Below, piece after piece: positions 22,712 to 32,327 of a stretch of 64,000 bases of DNA. This DNA comes from Ophiobolus disseminans. Its lineage: Eukaryota; Ascomycota; Dothideomycetes; Pleosporales; Phaeosphaeriaceae. The notes under the pieces are model-generated. The model had not been told where the DNA came from. It worked only from the letters and a program-made list of their open reading frames with translations, and did no database searches. Location of the stretch: contig MU006224.1 in assembly GCA_010093685.1 (NCBI GenBank), positions 1,410,440-1,474,439 on the forward strand, written 5' to 3'. The position numbers and the translations under genes were made by a program. The first letter of the stretch is position 1, and each line of letters starts with the position of its first letter.

Positions 22712-24202
22712 CTACTTCTGTCCATACGCTGCAACGCGATTCAACCGTCGCCTCATCTCTTCCCCTGCAGTCGGAGCCCGCTCGCCAGCATCCAGCTCCC
22801 CCACATTCGGTACTCCATTCAGGCCTTGCCCAGCAGTAAGGAACGGCGATGGGGGCAGGTCTGCGAGACTCGTGTTCGTCTCTATGCCCTCCATGAGCGC
22901 AGGATCGACAGGCAGATCGAAGTCGCCGTGCTGCTGATAGTGAGGAAACGGGTCCTGCTGCTGTGCTGACTCTAGCTTGAGCTGGTCGTCGGCCGAATCT
23001 TGGCGTTGTGGTGGGCTTCGAAGGTGTGCGTATGGGTCGATGGGTGGTGTTGAGGCTAGGGGCGACTGTCCGTTGGACGGCTGGCTGTACCGTGCCTGGT
23101 TTTGGCTCTGGCTCTGGCTCTGTCGCATGGCTGAGAGCCCCTTGTTCATCTCGCTGCACTCGGGACAGTTACGGATGACTTGGCTGACGGTTTCCTTGAT
23201 GCGCACCCAGTGGTACAGCTCAGCGATCGCCGCCGTGGTCTTGTTGATGCCGCCGTGTGACTTGTGGTGGATGTCTCGTGCAATCTCGTATTGCTTCTGG
23301 GGGTCGGCAATGACTTCCTTGCCCTTCAGCCAGAGCTTCTCTGGCTCATCGTCCTTGCCGGGCGTGAGTTTGTAGTGGGTTGCAGCACTACGCAGCCGGC
23401 TCTTCTCCGCCCGATCCGCGCCATTAGGGTATTTGCCGTTCTTGAGGTAGAAGCGGATCTTATCGAAGCGCTCCTCGGACACAAAGTCGTCGTCCTGGCC
23501 GAGATCGCGACCATATATGATGGCGTCTACGAGCTCGCCGGGGTACGACTTGAGGTTCCCACAGCCTTTGACACGGCCAATCCGCTTGAAGCCCAGAGCG
23601 TCCCATATCCGACAGGACGCCACGTTGGTCTCATACACCAGGTTGAAGACGGAGTAGGTGTAGCCCAGCTTAGGGGCCCAGTCCAGGTACGTTTCGCCCA
23701 TCAGCCTTCCCACACCCCGGTTGCGTGACGCATCCGTGACCAAGAAGCCGCCGTTGCAGACGTGGCTTGACCTGCCAGGGTAGTTCGGCTTGATGTAGAA
23801 GCTCCCGAGGCACTCGCGCTCCCAGTCACAGCCCCGCCGCGCCATGTCGTGCAGCTCGCGGCCGTCCTGGATGTCGCCCAAGAGCATGATGGCGCCGAAC
23901 ACGCCGAACCAGTACGGGCCAAAGTTCTCGAGGGGCAGCGGCTCGACCATGGGGTACGTGTCGCCCTTTTCAATCTCGCGGCCCAGCTGGTCGCACAGAT
24001 ATGCCAGCAGCGTGAGCGGCACCTGGTTTGGCGCCGAGAAGGGTATGATTGTGGCGGCGGTGACGCGGTCGCGGAGCGTGACTTGAATCGGGGCAATGCC
24101 AATCGGTAACGGGCCGCCTGGAGGAGGGTACGGAACGTCGCCAGAGCTTCTGTATATCACAGGCGCGCTCGGGTCGTCCAGCATTGCGGGCATGGTGGGC
24201 AA
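22712..24202 (-). CDS. SPT10: Spt10-like GNAT acetyltransferase with HHCC zinc finger
   Basis: Probable histone-gene regulator; Spt10 in yeast binds histone promoters and is linked to H3K56 acetylation. One exon, 496 aa; in-frame Mets at 24193 and 24184 are alternatives. A GNAT fold is readable from ECLGSFYIKPNYPGRSSHVC through NGGFLVTDASRNRGVGRLMG (acetyl-CoA loop RNRGVGR) to YETNVASCRIWDALGFKRIG. After a spacer comes an integrase-type HHCC zinc finger: DIHHKSHGGINKT, then VIRNCPECSEMNKG (about residues 305-345). This is the DNA-binding module typical of Spt10. The C-terminal 130 residues are Gln/Ser/Pro-rich and probably disordered. Confidence 0.85.
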   Translation of the reverse strand: MPTMPAMLDDPSAPVIYRSSGDVPYPPPGGPLPIGIAPIQVTLRDRVTAATIIPFSAPNQVPLTLLAYLCDQLGREIEKGDTYPMVEPLPLENFGPYWFGVFGAIMLLGDIQDGRELHDMARRGCDWERECLGSFYIKPNYPGRSSHVCNGGFLVTDASRNRGVGRLMGETYLDWAPKLGYTYSVFNLVYETNVASCRIWDALGFKRIGRVKGCGNLKSYPGELVDAIIYGRDLGQDDDFVSEERFDKIRFYLKNGKYPNGADRAEKSRLRSAATHYKLTPGKDDEPEKLWLKGKEVIADPQKQYEIARDIHHKSHGGINKTTAAIAELYHWVRIKETVSQVIRNCPECSEMNKGLSAMRQSQSQSQNQARYSQPSNGQSPLASTPPIDPYAHLRSPPQRQDSADDQLKLESAQQQDPFPHYQQHGDFDLPVDPALMEGIETNTSLADLPPSPFLTAGQGLNGVPNVGELDAGERAPTAGEEMRRRLNRVAAYGQK

Positions 24203-24932
24203 CTGAGGGTCGGGTCAGAATAGGCCAGGACGACCAAGTGGAGGCATTTGACGGGCAACTGCACCATGGCCGCCGCACCATTCGGGTAGAGCGTCTGGTG
24301 TCCATTTTCTATCGCGACATGAGGACACTTACCGATGGATGCAGCAGCGGAGCCCGTGGCCGTAGTTGCGACGCAGCAGGATGAGAGATTCACCGTGATG
24401 GCGCTCGCGCTGTGCGCCCGCCCGCTTCCGCCGCGCTACTGCGCCACCTGCTCTCAAGTGCTCTCGGTAAGTCACGAAAGTCGGAAATACACCATCCTGT
24501 CTGTACATAGACATTTTTGAGAATTTGAAACAGCTATTTTGTACGTACATGTAGTTGTCAAGCTTAGCCTTTTTCCGGCTTTCACGACTTCGATGTTACC
24601 AACAGCTGCTATCTCCTCTCCTTCATCAACACACGGAATTGCAGACAACCAAATACCTGCCACCAGTGATTGGGACGATACAAGAGCTAGCCACCATGTC
24701 CTTGATCGATCGAAGATAGCCAAAGCACATCATGCCCACAGATCCACAGTTGTTAACACCCGCAGATAAGGACTCCATGGTTACGATCAGGGACTACGCA
24801 AACTTCTCTACTACAACACCGTCCACGGGGTACACCATCACCTCAATTTTCGCCTTGGAACAATACACCCCGATACACTGCACGCCGCCGACGCTCTGTC
24901 TCTAGGTCGTCGAGCACATATCACGTCCAGAG
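24203..24932. other. Divergent intergenic region with a MITE copy
   Basis: 730 bp between the Spt10-like start and the next plus-strand gene. It contains MITE copy A (24469-24590). The rest holds no recognisable gene; an ATG-led frame from 24778 to 24905 could be an upstream exon of the downstream gene, but I could not support a join. Confidence 0.4.
24469..24590 (+). mobile_element. MITE copy A (122 bp)
   Basis: Ends are imperfect terminal inverted repeats: AAGTCACGAAAGTCGGAAA at left and the complement of TTTCCGGCTTTCACGACTT at right, with 16 of 19 positions pairing. The inside shares blocks with copies B, C and D: CATCCTGT, a TTTGAGAATTTGAA-like stretch, and GTACATGTAGTTGTCAAGCT. It has no coding capacity, so it must depend on a transposase elsewhere. 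A TA precedes the left end, compatible with TA target choice, but duplication is not proven. Confidence 0.75.
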
Positions 24933-25760
24933 TTGTCGACTTCGCCTTGTACTACGCCGCGCCAGATAGCTTCAGCAGACATCCCGCAGTCGCTCTCCTT
25001 GACACCTCCCACGCCATCGCGCTTTGTGAACTCGGCCTCATTCAAGCGATGCAAAGATAGGAAGTGCGTAACGCCAGAAGATCATACCGCTGGATGGCAT
25101 TCAGACCGTTGTCATATCGTCCACTACCCCGAAGGCGACCTAGACCCAGAATTCCCAAATGCGCTTTCACCTTCTCAACACGCGCGAGTTTCCAAGAACC
25201 GCATGTTCGAATGCCCGCCGCGAATTGTCACGAACCAAGTGTTGGCATTACGGAGACGTAGCGGGACCTGTATGTTCAGGGATAGGCTTTACGCGGTAAC
25301 TGTATTCGAACCCGAAGGTTCGAATGTACAAAGATTTGCCACGACTCTCGGTAACCCCCGCCGCTTCCACGCAGAAGAAACAGTTCTTGAGACTAGATAC
25401 AGCCCCTTCGCAGAAGGTGATGCCACAACCGAACATAGATCCATCGCTCAAACTCGTTTTACCAAACAGCAGCCAGGGTTTGCGCTTCGCCCATGGGACA
25501 CCAAATATCCAAGGCACTTGCGCTTAGTAGTCCTACTGCCCCCAAAGAAGCGGAATCCAACCATATGTATAACAAGATCGAGCGGTGCATTTAGCAGCGA
25601 CACTGCCCATACACCACGTACATTACCTCGCCTTATCCAAAATCTCTGGACGACATACAGCACGAAAGACCCCGCGCTGGTACCAGACAATTGGCTCTAT
25701 ATTCCAGCCAACAACATATTAGCCGGCCTCGCAGTCATTCTACACTTTACTTTGTTGTAA
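24933..25760 (+). CDS. Hypothetical protein between two MITEs
   Basis: 275 aa, one exon from the ATG at 24933; I do not recognise a family. The N-terminus is Ser/Thr/Pro-rich, then FKRCKDRKCVTPEDHTAGWH shows spaced Cys and His (CKDRKC, a later HSDRCH) that could bind a metal. The C-terminal third is basic, and the last 15 residues are hydrophobic (ILAGLAVILHFTLL), a possible tail anchor. It is bracketed by MITE copy A on its 5' side and inverted copy B on its 3' side. It may be lineage-specific. An upstream exon is possible. Confidence 0.5.
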   Translation: MSTSPCTTPRQIASADIPQSLSLTPPTPSRFVNSASFKRCKDRKCVTPEDHTAGWHSDRCHIVHYPEGDLDPEFPNALSPSQHARVSKNRMFECPPRIVTNQVLALRRRSGTCMFRDRLYAVTVFEPEGSNVQRFATTLGNPRRFHAEETVLETRYSPFAEGDATTEHRSIAQTRFTKQQPGFALRPWDTKYPRHLRLVVLLPPKKRNPTICITRSSGAFSSDTAHTPRTLPRLIQNLWTTYSTKDPALVPDNWLYIPANNILAGLAVILHFTLL

Positions 25761-25822
25761 ACAGATCACTACCACATCACTGCCACACGTGCACTGCTAT
25801 CTCCTCCGACCACCCTCTCAGT

Positions 25823-25945
25823 AAGTCGTGGAGCTGGAAAAAGGCTAAGCCTGGAGACTACATCTACCTATATAAACGTTATTCTAAATTCTGAAAAATC
25901 TCTGTAGACATACAGGATAGTGTTACCTTTATCTCCGGCTTTTGC
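25823..25945 (-). mobile_element. MITE copy B, inverted
   Basis: Same family as copy A, read on the minus strand: left end GCAAAAGCCGGAGATAAAGG, internal CTATCCTGTATGTCTACAG, right end TTTTTCCAGCTCCACGACTT. It overlaps the last codons of the minus-strand gene ending at 25929, so the gene's stop lies inside the MITE terminal repeat. Together with copy A it flanks the hypothetical gene in inverted orientation. Confidence 0.7.
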
Positions 25946-27491
25946 CATCCTTCATCAACAGCCCGTCCAGCTCCTTTGCATCCCGCACCACCTGCCTGAA
26001 GTAGTCGGCCTCGATCGCCCTGTCGCTCATCTTGTCCTGGTCTTGCAGCACGTTCAAGCAATAGAACACAATATTGCCCAAGTACCTATTGCTCTCGCGC
26101 TCCACCGCCTCAGCCAAGTCTGCTGCGTACACTTTCTCGCCATCATTAATGTACAGCTCCACCGTGTTCGACACTGCGTCCAAGTCCACATACGAGATGG
26201 GTGTCTTGAGCGCGAGTTCGGCGAGCACGAGACCGACGCGGAAGATCTGCACGTGTTTTCCGAGCTCGCGCTTGTCTCTGCGGCTGCGGTTGGCCGCCAC
26301 GCACTTCTCCAGCGTGCGTGTTGTGGATGCGTTTCCAGGCGCGGCGGTAAGCATGCTTGTCCACTTCCCGTCCTTGCTTCGTCTCCACCGCACGTTGGAG
26401 CAGTCGAGAAAAGATAACCACTGGCTGCCGATGAGGCGCAGAGAGCCTTGAGCAATCCCGCTAGCTATTGCGGTTTGGTCCTGCGGATATAGGATCTGCG
26501 AGCCCAGAAATTTGTCCTTGTGCATGATCATGGTTGCTAAGGATTCTTTGTGCTCGAGATCGACTAGATGGCTAGTCGGCGGAATGCTGACGTGAAATCC
26601 GGCTTGGCTGGCTTTTGATGGAAGCACGTAAAGTGCATCTTTGGGATTGCTTCTGAGAGCCGGTACGGCTGCTGTGAAGTCGCTCTTTACGCGCGCCGAG
26701 TTGTTGACTGCCTTGATCTTGACGGGATGCACCAGGACTTCATGCGTCCGCCCATCCAAGTTGAGCAAAAAGTCGAAGTCTCGATCATCAATCTGCGGTA
26801 CGGAGAGGCCGATATGCACCCTGTTGCCCTCTCCAGAAGCTCGATGCAATAGCTGAGCGTCTTCTCGAGCCGCCATTGAGTTTCGCAAGTGCTTGCCAAG
26901 GTTGTCTGTACCTCCATCTCCGACTTTGAGAATCACTCTGCGCCCTGGGAGTCTCCGAATCTCCTCAAAGATGCCGGGGTGTTCTCTTTCGAGATACAAG
27001 TCGGTGAAGCGTTCGAGTACACCCACTTTCTTGTCTAGTCTTTCTAAACGCCGTTCCATCTCGTCGGCCTTGCCCAGGGCAGTCAGGGTAAACTTTTGTG
27101 ACCATGATGAGTTTTGTCGTATACGTCGAAGGCATTCTTCAATTCCGAAGCTCTCTTGACCCGAGCGAACTTGCAATGCGCGACCAATCAACTTGCCAAT
27201 GTCTTCTTGGAGCCTCTGGGTAATGGACTCGATGCTTGCCAGCGTCGCTGTTATGCGTTTACAGCCTTCTTTACCGAACAACACCTCGAGGTATATGCGG
27301 TGTTCTTCCCGTTCCTCGATATCGAACATTCGTTTCCACCTATCTAGTGCAAGTTCGGCGCAATCAAGACCCTCCCTTATGTCGAACAATCTGTCGGAAA
27401 GGCGTTTCCATTTCCGCGTCTGCTGCGCGAAACTTTCCAGTGCCTGGCCCGCTGCCAGCAGCCCTGTGAGAATTCCGATAACTTCTGCCAT
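25929..27491 (-). CDS. HeLo-like / DUF7580-type fungal protein
   Basis: 520 aa, one exon. The N-terminal 110 residues (AEVIGILTGLLAAGQALESF, then KWKRLSDRLFDIREGLDCAE and RITATLASIESITQRLQEDI) are a helical bundle like those at the front of fungal HeLo-like and STAND proteins. The C-terminal third has a pseudokinase-like pattern (GKHVQIFRVGLVLAELALKT, then a late helical block with YFRQVVRDAKELDGLL), as in DUF7580 proteins. No catalytic Lys, HRD or DFG triad is evident. Such proteins are often encoded near incompatibility or immune-receptor genes; a role in regulated cell death is inference. The last residues DGKSRR and the stop codon are supplied by MITE copy B. Confidence 0.55.
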   Translation of the reverse strand: MAEVIGILTGLLAAGQALESFAQQTRKWKRLSDRLFDIREGLDCAELALDRWKRMFDIEEREEHRIYLEVLFGKEGCKRITATLASIESITQRLQEDIGKLIGRALQVRSGQESFGIEECLRRIRQNSSWSQKFTLTALGKADEMERRLERLDKKVGVLERFTDLYLEREHPGIFEEIRRLPGRRVILKVGDGGTDNLGKHLRNSMAAREDAQLLHRASGEGNRVHIGLSVPQIDDRDFDFLLNLDGRTHEVLVHPVKIKAVNNSARVKSDFTAAVPALRSNPKDALYVLPSKASQAGFHVSIPPTSHLVDLEHKESLATMIMHKDKFLGSQILYPQDQTAIASGIAQGSLRLIGSQWLSFLDCSNVRWRRSKDGKWTSMLTAAPGNASTTRTLEKCVAANRSRRDKRELGKHVQIFRVGLVLAELALKTPISYVDLDAVSNTVELYINDGEKVYAADLAEAVERESNRYLGNIVFYCLNVLQDQDKMSDRAIEADYFRQVVRDAKELDGLLMKDGKSRR

Positions 27492-28244
27492 ACCTTGGTA
27501 GCGTGTGGTGCCGATGAGTGCTTTTCCGAAGTCGATGAGGATGGTGCGCGCAGGTTCCTGGTTGTTGACGACGTGTGACGCTCCTTGCGTCGGGCGTGCA
27601 ATAGAGGCAATGTATGCGCCTCAATGTGCGCAAGGTACCAGTCAAGATAGTGAAGAGCAAAGTATCATGAGCAAACCGTTGTCAGATGGCAAGTATAACG
27701 GTTGCTGAAATGTTGGGGGATTGGCTGGAGCACACCTCACCTGGGCAGGGTGCATGGGAGGCTCGCACACTCGCACAACCAGGCTGGGCGACCTCAAGAG
27801 CCTCACGAGCGGCCTCCAGAAGACTCGGTTATGATGAAACCATGCGAACTTCAGCTCGGCGCATGTACGCGTAGAGAGGTGTGGTACGGTTGGGCGTCGT
27901 CGCAGCCGCCGCGGTCATGAGCCCACATTTGGCGTTGCTTCGCCCCCAAAACGGCCCCCAAAACATCGAGGCCATGCAGCACATATTGCTAAGCCCACCC
28001 AGCAGACACTCCGGTCACCGATAACCCGTAGCCCATGCCTGAACCTCGAACTTCGTTGAGCGTTTGTGCGTCATATCTAAGATTTGGGACATTCAGGGTG
28101 GTGCAAAGCGACACGTCGTAGCACCACAGGGAACGAGTCTCCTCACCGGTGTGAACAACAACAGCCTTGTCCCGAAGAATTTTCGCGCGAAGCCTCCATC
28201 TGCATTGCCACTTTAGACGAAGTCTGTCAATTTTTCTAAGCACA
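27492..28244. promoter_or_regulatory. Divergent intergenic region
   Basis: 753 bp between two divergent lineage-specific genes. No repeat or long frame was recognised. It must contain both promoters. Confidence 0.35.
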
Positions 28245-29468
28245 ATGTCACCGAACTCGCCGGTGTTTCTAGAGGTTGATGAATACGAGAAAGAACCGAG
28301 TGTGCGTCGGGCAAGGTCAAATGGTTACCTCGACTTTTTGCAAGATCAAGAGAAATGGGACAGACGCAACGAAGGGCTTCAGATGACCCGGTATCACGAC
28401 CGTGGCTACCATGGGGCAACCCAGAAACGCGCAGGTGGTGACAGACTCGCCGTTCCAACATTTGAAGTATCTCCACGCCGTCCGCGAGCCAGCTCTGACG
28501 GGCGTTCACCATACAATACCGATCAGTTGTCGCGAGATTTCAGAACAGTGGAGGTGCGACCACAACACCGACCGGATAGCAGCGCGGATGAGCCTTTCGT
28601 TCCCGAAATACGACACATACGAGGCTCGAACCATTCAAAGACGCCGGCTTTACAGAAACCAAAAGTCCCTCCGGTGGTGATTCAGGAACACCCACCAACA
28701 TTCGAAGCAACTCATCAGAATCCTGGGAAAAGTCCCGGTGCGAGTCCAAGGTCAACTTCTGGCCCGCCCCTTCTGCAGTACAAGTACAAGCTACTCCAAG
28801 AAAAGATGGACAACATTAGCTCGGCCTGTGAGCGATACTCTCAAGTCGAGGCTGCAGATCCTCGGGATTCGACTTTTGCGAAAATATCCGAACAAGTGAA
28901 AGGCTTCTCGTTTGACTTGCAAGTCTGGAGCCATATCTCAGGTGTTCAACACATGGCCACAACATACATACCAGGCGACGACGTAGCCGTCGCAGACGCT
29001 GCATCGCGAATCATGGATCGGCTGACGGACCGAGCGGTAGAGCTGAGTGAAGCGTGTGCGAAAGCGAACCCCAAAGACCTCAAAATCGAAGTTGTAGGAA
29101 AGGTCCAAGACGAAGAAGCGATATTCAACGACTCGAAGGACGACCTGTAAGTCCCTCAAGGCAAGGTAGCTTCAAGAAATCGAGCTCATATTGATAGGAT
29201 CGAACACAATGTAACCGAAAGCCTGGGCTATATCATCGAGTCTGGCCTGCATGGCATCGGACTCCAAATCAAGAGCCTGAAGCGACTCACGCGGTCTCTC
29301 CAGGAAGTAACGCCGGACGCAAGGGAGGAGGTGGCGGCAGTGGCGTCTCTGGTCGGAGAGGCCGGGCGGTACTTTGGGTCTTCGGAGGCATTAAGACTGT
29401 ACCCTATTGATAGGAAGTTTGCGGGTAGACGAGCTTTGGAGGAGGCGAGGCATGTTGCTGCACGCTAA
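28245..29468 (+). CDS. Hypothetical disordered-plus-helical protein
   Basis: Two exons, 28245-29146 and 29198-29468, with a clean GTAAGT...TAG intron, give 390 aa. An ATG 26 codons upstream (28167) is in frame but adds a basic leader and is less likely. Residues 1-190 are polar, charged and probably disordered (Arg, Pro, Ser, Asp). From about 195 (LLQYKYKLLQEKMDNISSAC) the protein is predicted helical, continuing through exon 2 (ESLGYIIESGLHGIGLQIKS, then LKRLTRSLQEV). I do not recognise the family. It stands beside the HeLo-like gene in divergent orientation, which may mean a functional pair. Confidence 0.6.
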
Positions 29469-29989
29469 TTGCAATCTTTCTTGTGACCTAGTGTTAGTTC
29501 TTACGAGACGTAATATACTTTATTCTCATACTGATTAGTAAAAGGAATACCTAGGTAAGCCTATATAGCGTTATTGTTTCCGTTACTCTCATCACACAGC
29601 ATTAGAATTGATTAGTTGATCTTGCTCTTAGGCCTCTTCGCATCTTATCAAATCGCGCCTTCTTCGTCCTTGATAGCAGTTCTGCCAGTTCGATTATCAT
29701 CTAGAAGGATTCTAGGTAGGCCTCATAATCCTTCGTCTTCTAGTTAGGTATGAACATCTTTCTTTTGCTCCATTACTGCGCAATTCTTGAAATCTTCATA
29801 ATGTCTCATGTATCTTGAGATTGTGCAACTGTGAGTGAGTTGTCTTGGGTACTTCCTGCTTCATACTTAAGGTCAGGATCCAATCGGGCTAGCTCGTCAC
29901 GTTAGACGCGCGCCTGGCGCGTCTCAAGCACACTCACACTTTTCGAAGTTTGCCTCCTAACAACTCCATAACACACATATACATTCGCG
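29469..29989. other. TA-rich intergenic stretch with a GC palindrome
   Basis: From 29,500 to 29,760 the sequence is rich in CTAGG, TATA and TTCTTCG words without open frames, probably an aged repeat. At 29904-29924 sits a perfect 8-bp inverted repeat AGACGCGC with loop GCCTG, about 65-85 nt before the ATG of the next gene. Confidence 0.45.
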
Positions 29990-31095
29990 ATGCCACTAGA
30001 CGTCGAAAAAATCCTTGCAAAAGCTGTTGCCGCTCCACGTCAATGGCCCCTCGGAATAGATGCAACGAATGAAACCGCGAATCGTGAAATTCAGCACCTC
30101 GAACAAGTCATCGCTGCGGCCCCTCAATTGCAACGTACATACGAGTCAAGAGAGAAGCGGGTCGATGTAATTATCGCAGCCAAGAAGCGCATGCGCGAAT
30201 TGGGGAAGGAGAAGCGAGCACTTGAAGGTAGTACCAAAACGTCCATCACCATCCCCGCTATAGGTGCCACTCCGCAGCGACTTCCAAATTCAACCAATCG
30301 TTGCATGAGACAATCAGCTCATTTGTATTTAGATTCTCATCGGGAAGCCCTCGAAGCGCATGCCGATTGTGGCGAGACGCTGGAACGCCAGAAAGTCGAG
30401 TACCAGAGAAAACTCGATGACCTCGAAGAAGCACATGACGTATTTGAGATGCGGCATCGAAATTGCCGGATTGGGAGGTTTTCAATCAACTCCGAAAACA
30501 GGAAACGAAATGGCGGGACGACCAAACAGAACTTGAACGGCTTCGAGAGAAGCGAGATCAATGGGAAGCTGATGAGGCCGAGTTCACTCGTCTCCAGGAC
30601 GCCGAAGCTCATCAAATAGAGGACAGCAATGCGCTCATTTCCCTGCGCGCCGAGAAAGCCGAATGGGACGAGGGCCAAATCGAACTTAGCGACAACATGG
30701 AGCAACTTGAAGAGGATGAAAAGAAATGGAAATTCGACGAGAAAGAACTCATACAACTGCGGAGAATCAAACGTGAATGGGAAACAAAGCAATCAACCCC
30801 AGATCGACTCCAGGCTTCCGAAGCCCAATGGCAAACCGACAATGACGAACTTGTCCGGTTGCGCCACGAAAACGCCGCATGGGACACCAGACAACTAATA
30901 TTGAATTGACTTGAAGCTTCTGCGACTCAATGGCAGACTGACAGCACCGAACTTGGTCGGTTACGTGTCGAAAAAACAGCCTGGGAGTCAGAAAGGCTGA
31001 CCTTGGATGGATCCCGGGCCCTAGAGCCTCAACGGGATATTGACAAGGTTGAGCGCCTTCAACTGCTCGTCAATGAAACTACATGGAGTATTTAA
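29990..31095 (+). pseudogene. Trp-spaced coiled-coil repeat protein, broken
   Basis: Starts with MPLDVEKILAKAVAAPRQW and continues as a highly charged helix. A 105-nt in-frame intron at 30228-30332 (GTAGTA...TTTAG) is possible. Near 30447-30463 the coil moves to another frame (LPDWEVFNQLRKQETKWRDD), needing one missing base. From there the chain is a repeat of Trp spaced by 17 residues, W-x(2)-D-x(2)-E-L-x(2)-L-R-x(6)-W, seen at least four times. A TGA at 30907-30909 interrupts the frame, but the same repeat resumes immediately (LEASATQWQTDSTELGRLR) and ends at 31095. The TGA sits where the previous repeat has CGA (Arg), a C-to-T change. No family was recognised. Confidence 0.6.
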
Positions 31096-31209
31096 TGGAC
31101 TGGTGAAGATCCCAGGGGAAAGGAATCGGATGCTGAGGCTGGGAGCTCTGCAATGCCCTACGGCATAAGCATACTGAGACCATGGTAATAATCCATTGTG
31201 CACCCACAT

Positions 31210-31460
31210 CGTGACGGAACTCCACGGTATAATCACATCATGAGTCTCTCATGGTCCTTTCATCATATCATGAGCTTCTCGTGGTCTTTCTTTCAAATCA
31301 TGAGCTTCTCATGGTCTTTCTTTCATATCATGGGCCTCTCATGGCCTTTTCCACCACATCGCGAGCCTCTCGCGGTCCTTTATCTACATCATGAGTTTTT
31401 ATGGTTTACACTCTATATCATGAGCCTCTCATGGACTTTTTTCTATGTTATGAGCAAGGG
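31210..31460. repeat. Palindromic 30-bp minisatellite
   Basis: About eight tandem units (starts near 31210, 31239, 31269, 31299, 31329, 31360, 31390, 31419 and a partial at 31449; period 29-31). Each carries an inverted repeat: typical stem CATGAG, loop of three bases, CTCATG. Stems are perfect in the units at 31239, 31299 and 31419; one wobble-type mismatch occurs at 31269 and 31329. The unit at 31360 reads CGCGAG/CTCGCG, changed on both arms so pairing is kept. Spacers are CT-rich. On the plus strand the array can be read as a 10-residue repeat (IMSFSWSFFH-like), but the frame breaks at the 29- and 31-nt units. Confidence 0.85.
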
Positions 31461-32327
31461 TAGTTCATTATATAGTACACATTGTTTTCATCAAGCCGCC
31501 CTTACATCTCATGATCGTAACAATTGTAAACTGCTAGCAACCCAGAATGTGTACCGTGTAACTCAATTCAGGATAGCTAGCAACATGGTACGACGTCGAG
31601 TTTCATCTAGACCTTACACATTAAACTAAACTCATCGCGCATTCGCTGCCACTCAAATAGGAGTGCATTTTGGATCTGTTTCTGTATCTTTGACTATAGA
31701 GTATTACTGGGGGATTAAAGCCTCGACGCGGGAAGAAGAGCATCATAAGGCCGAGCCATCTGGTGTAACACATAATGAAAAACCATCTAGGGAATATGCC
31801 CTTGTTGTTCTTTTGTTACCGGTGAATCTACCAAATCCCATGTTGTTACCACCTGTGTGATCAGGAGACGGATTGGTGTACATGTGGCGCTCATCGTTCG
31901 GTTCAACATCTCTAGCACTCGGTTGGTATCGATTTCCAACGTGACATGGTGCCGATATATCGTCCTGCTCATGGGAAGCTGAATTGTAACGCGTCGCGCC
32001 CATATCGTCTTCCAGGTCAAGTTGACGTCGTTGTTCTTTCGAAGGTGGCCGAGGTTTTCGAGATGGTTTCTTCGCTGGCCGGCGGAGGCTACGTTGCAGT
32101 ATCTCTTCCACTTCCATTGGCGCATGGTCGATACTGCGACCCGTTGAATCCCTTGGACACGGAGGCATAGAATCATCACGAAACTGATCTGCAACCAGGA
32201 AGATGACTCTATGCTGATGTATCCGTGGTTTTGTAATCTGTCACATGTTTCTCTTCATAGTTATGTACAGTGCCAGTCACTATCTACAAATGCACGACTT
32301 CGCCGTGCAATAAAAGCCTCAACTTGT
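31461..32327. other. Stretch without a confident gene
   Basis: A 141-codon minus-strand frame (32168-31743) with a polar Arg/Pro/Asn/Asp-rich translation (for example EVEEILQRSLRRPAKKPSRK) could be the tail of a disordered protein, but it has no recognisable domain or matching upstream exon. The rest looks non-coding. Confidence 0.35.

Noticed and set aside
31210..31460. CRISPR-like array
   Set aside because: The host is a eukaryote, and the units have no unique spacers of constant length between identical repeats; it is a diverged minisatellite with palindromes.
31198..31629. 143-codon plus-strand frame across the minisatellite
   Set aside because: The 10-residue repeat is lost where unit length is 29 or 31 nt, and there is no other sign of coding.
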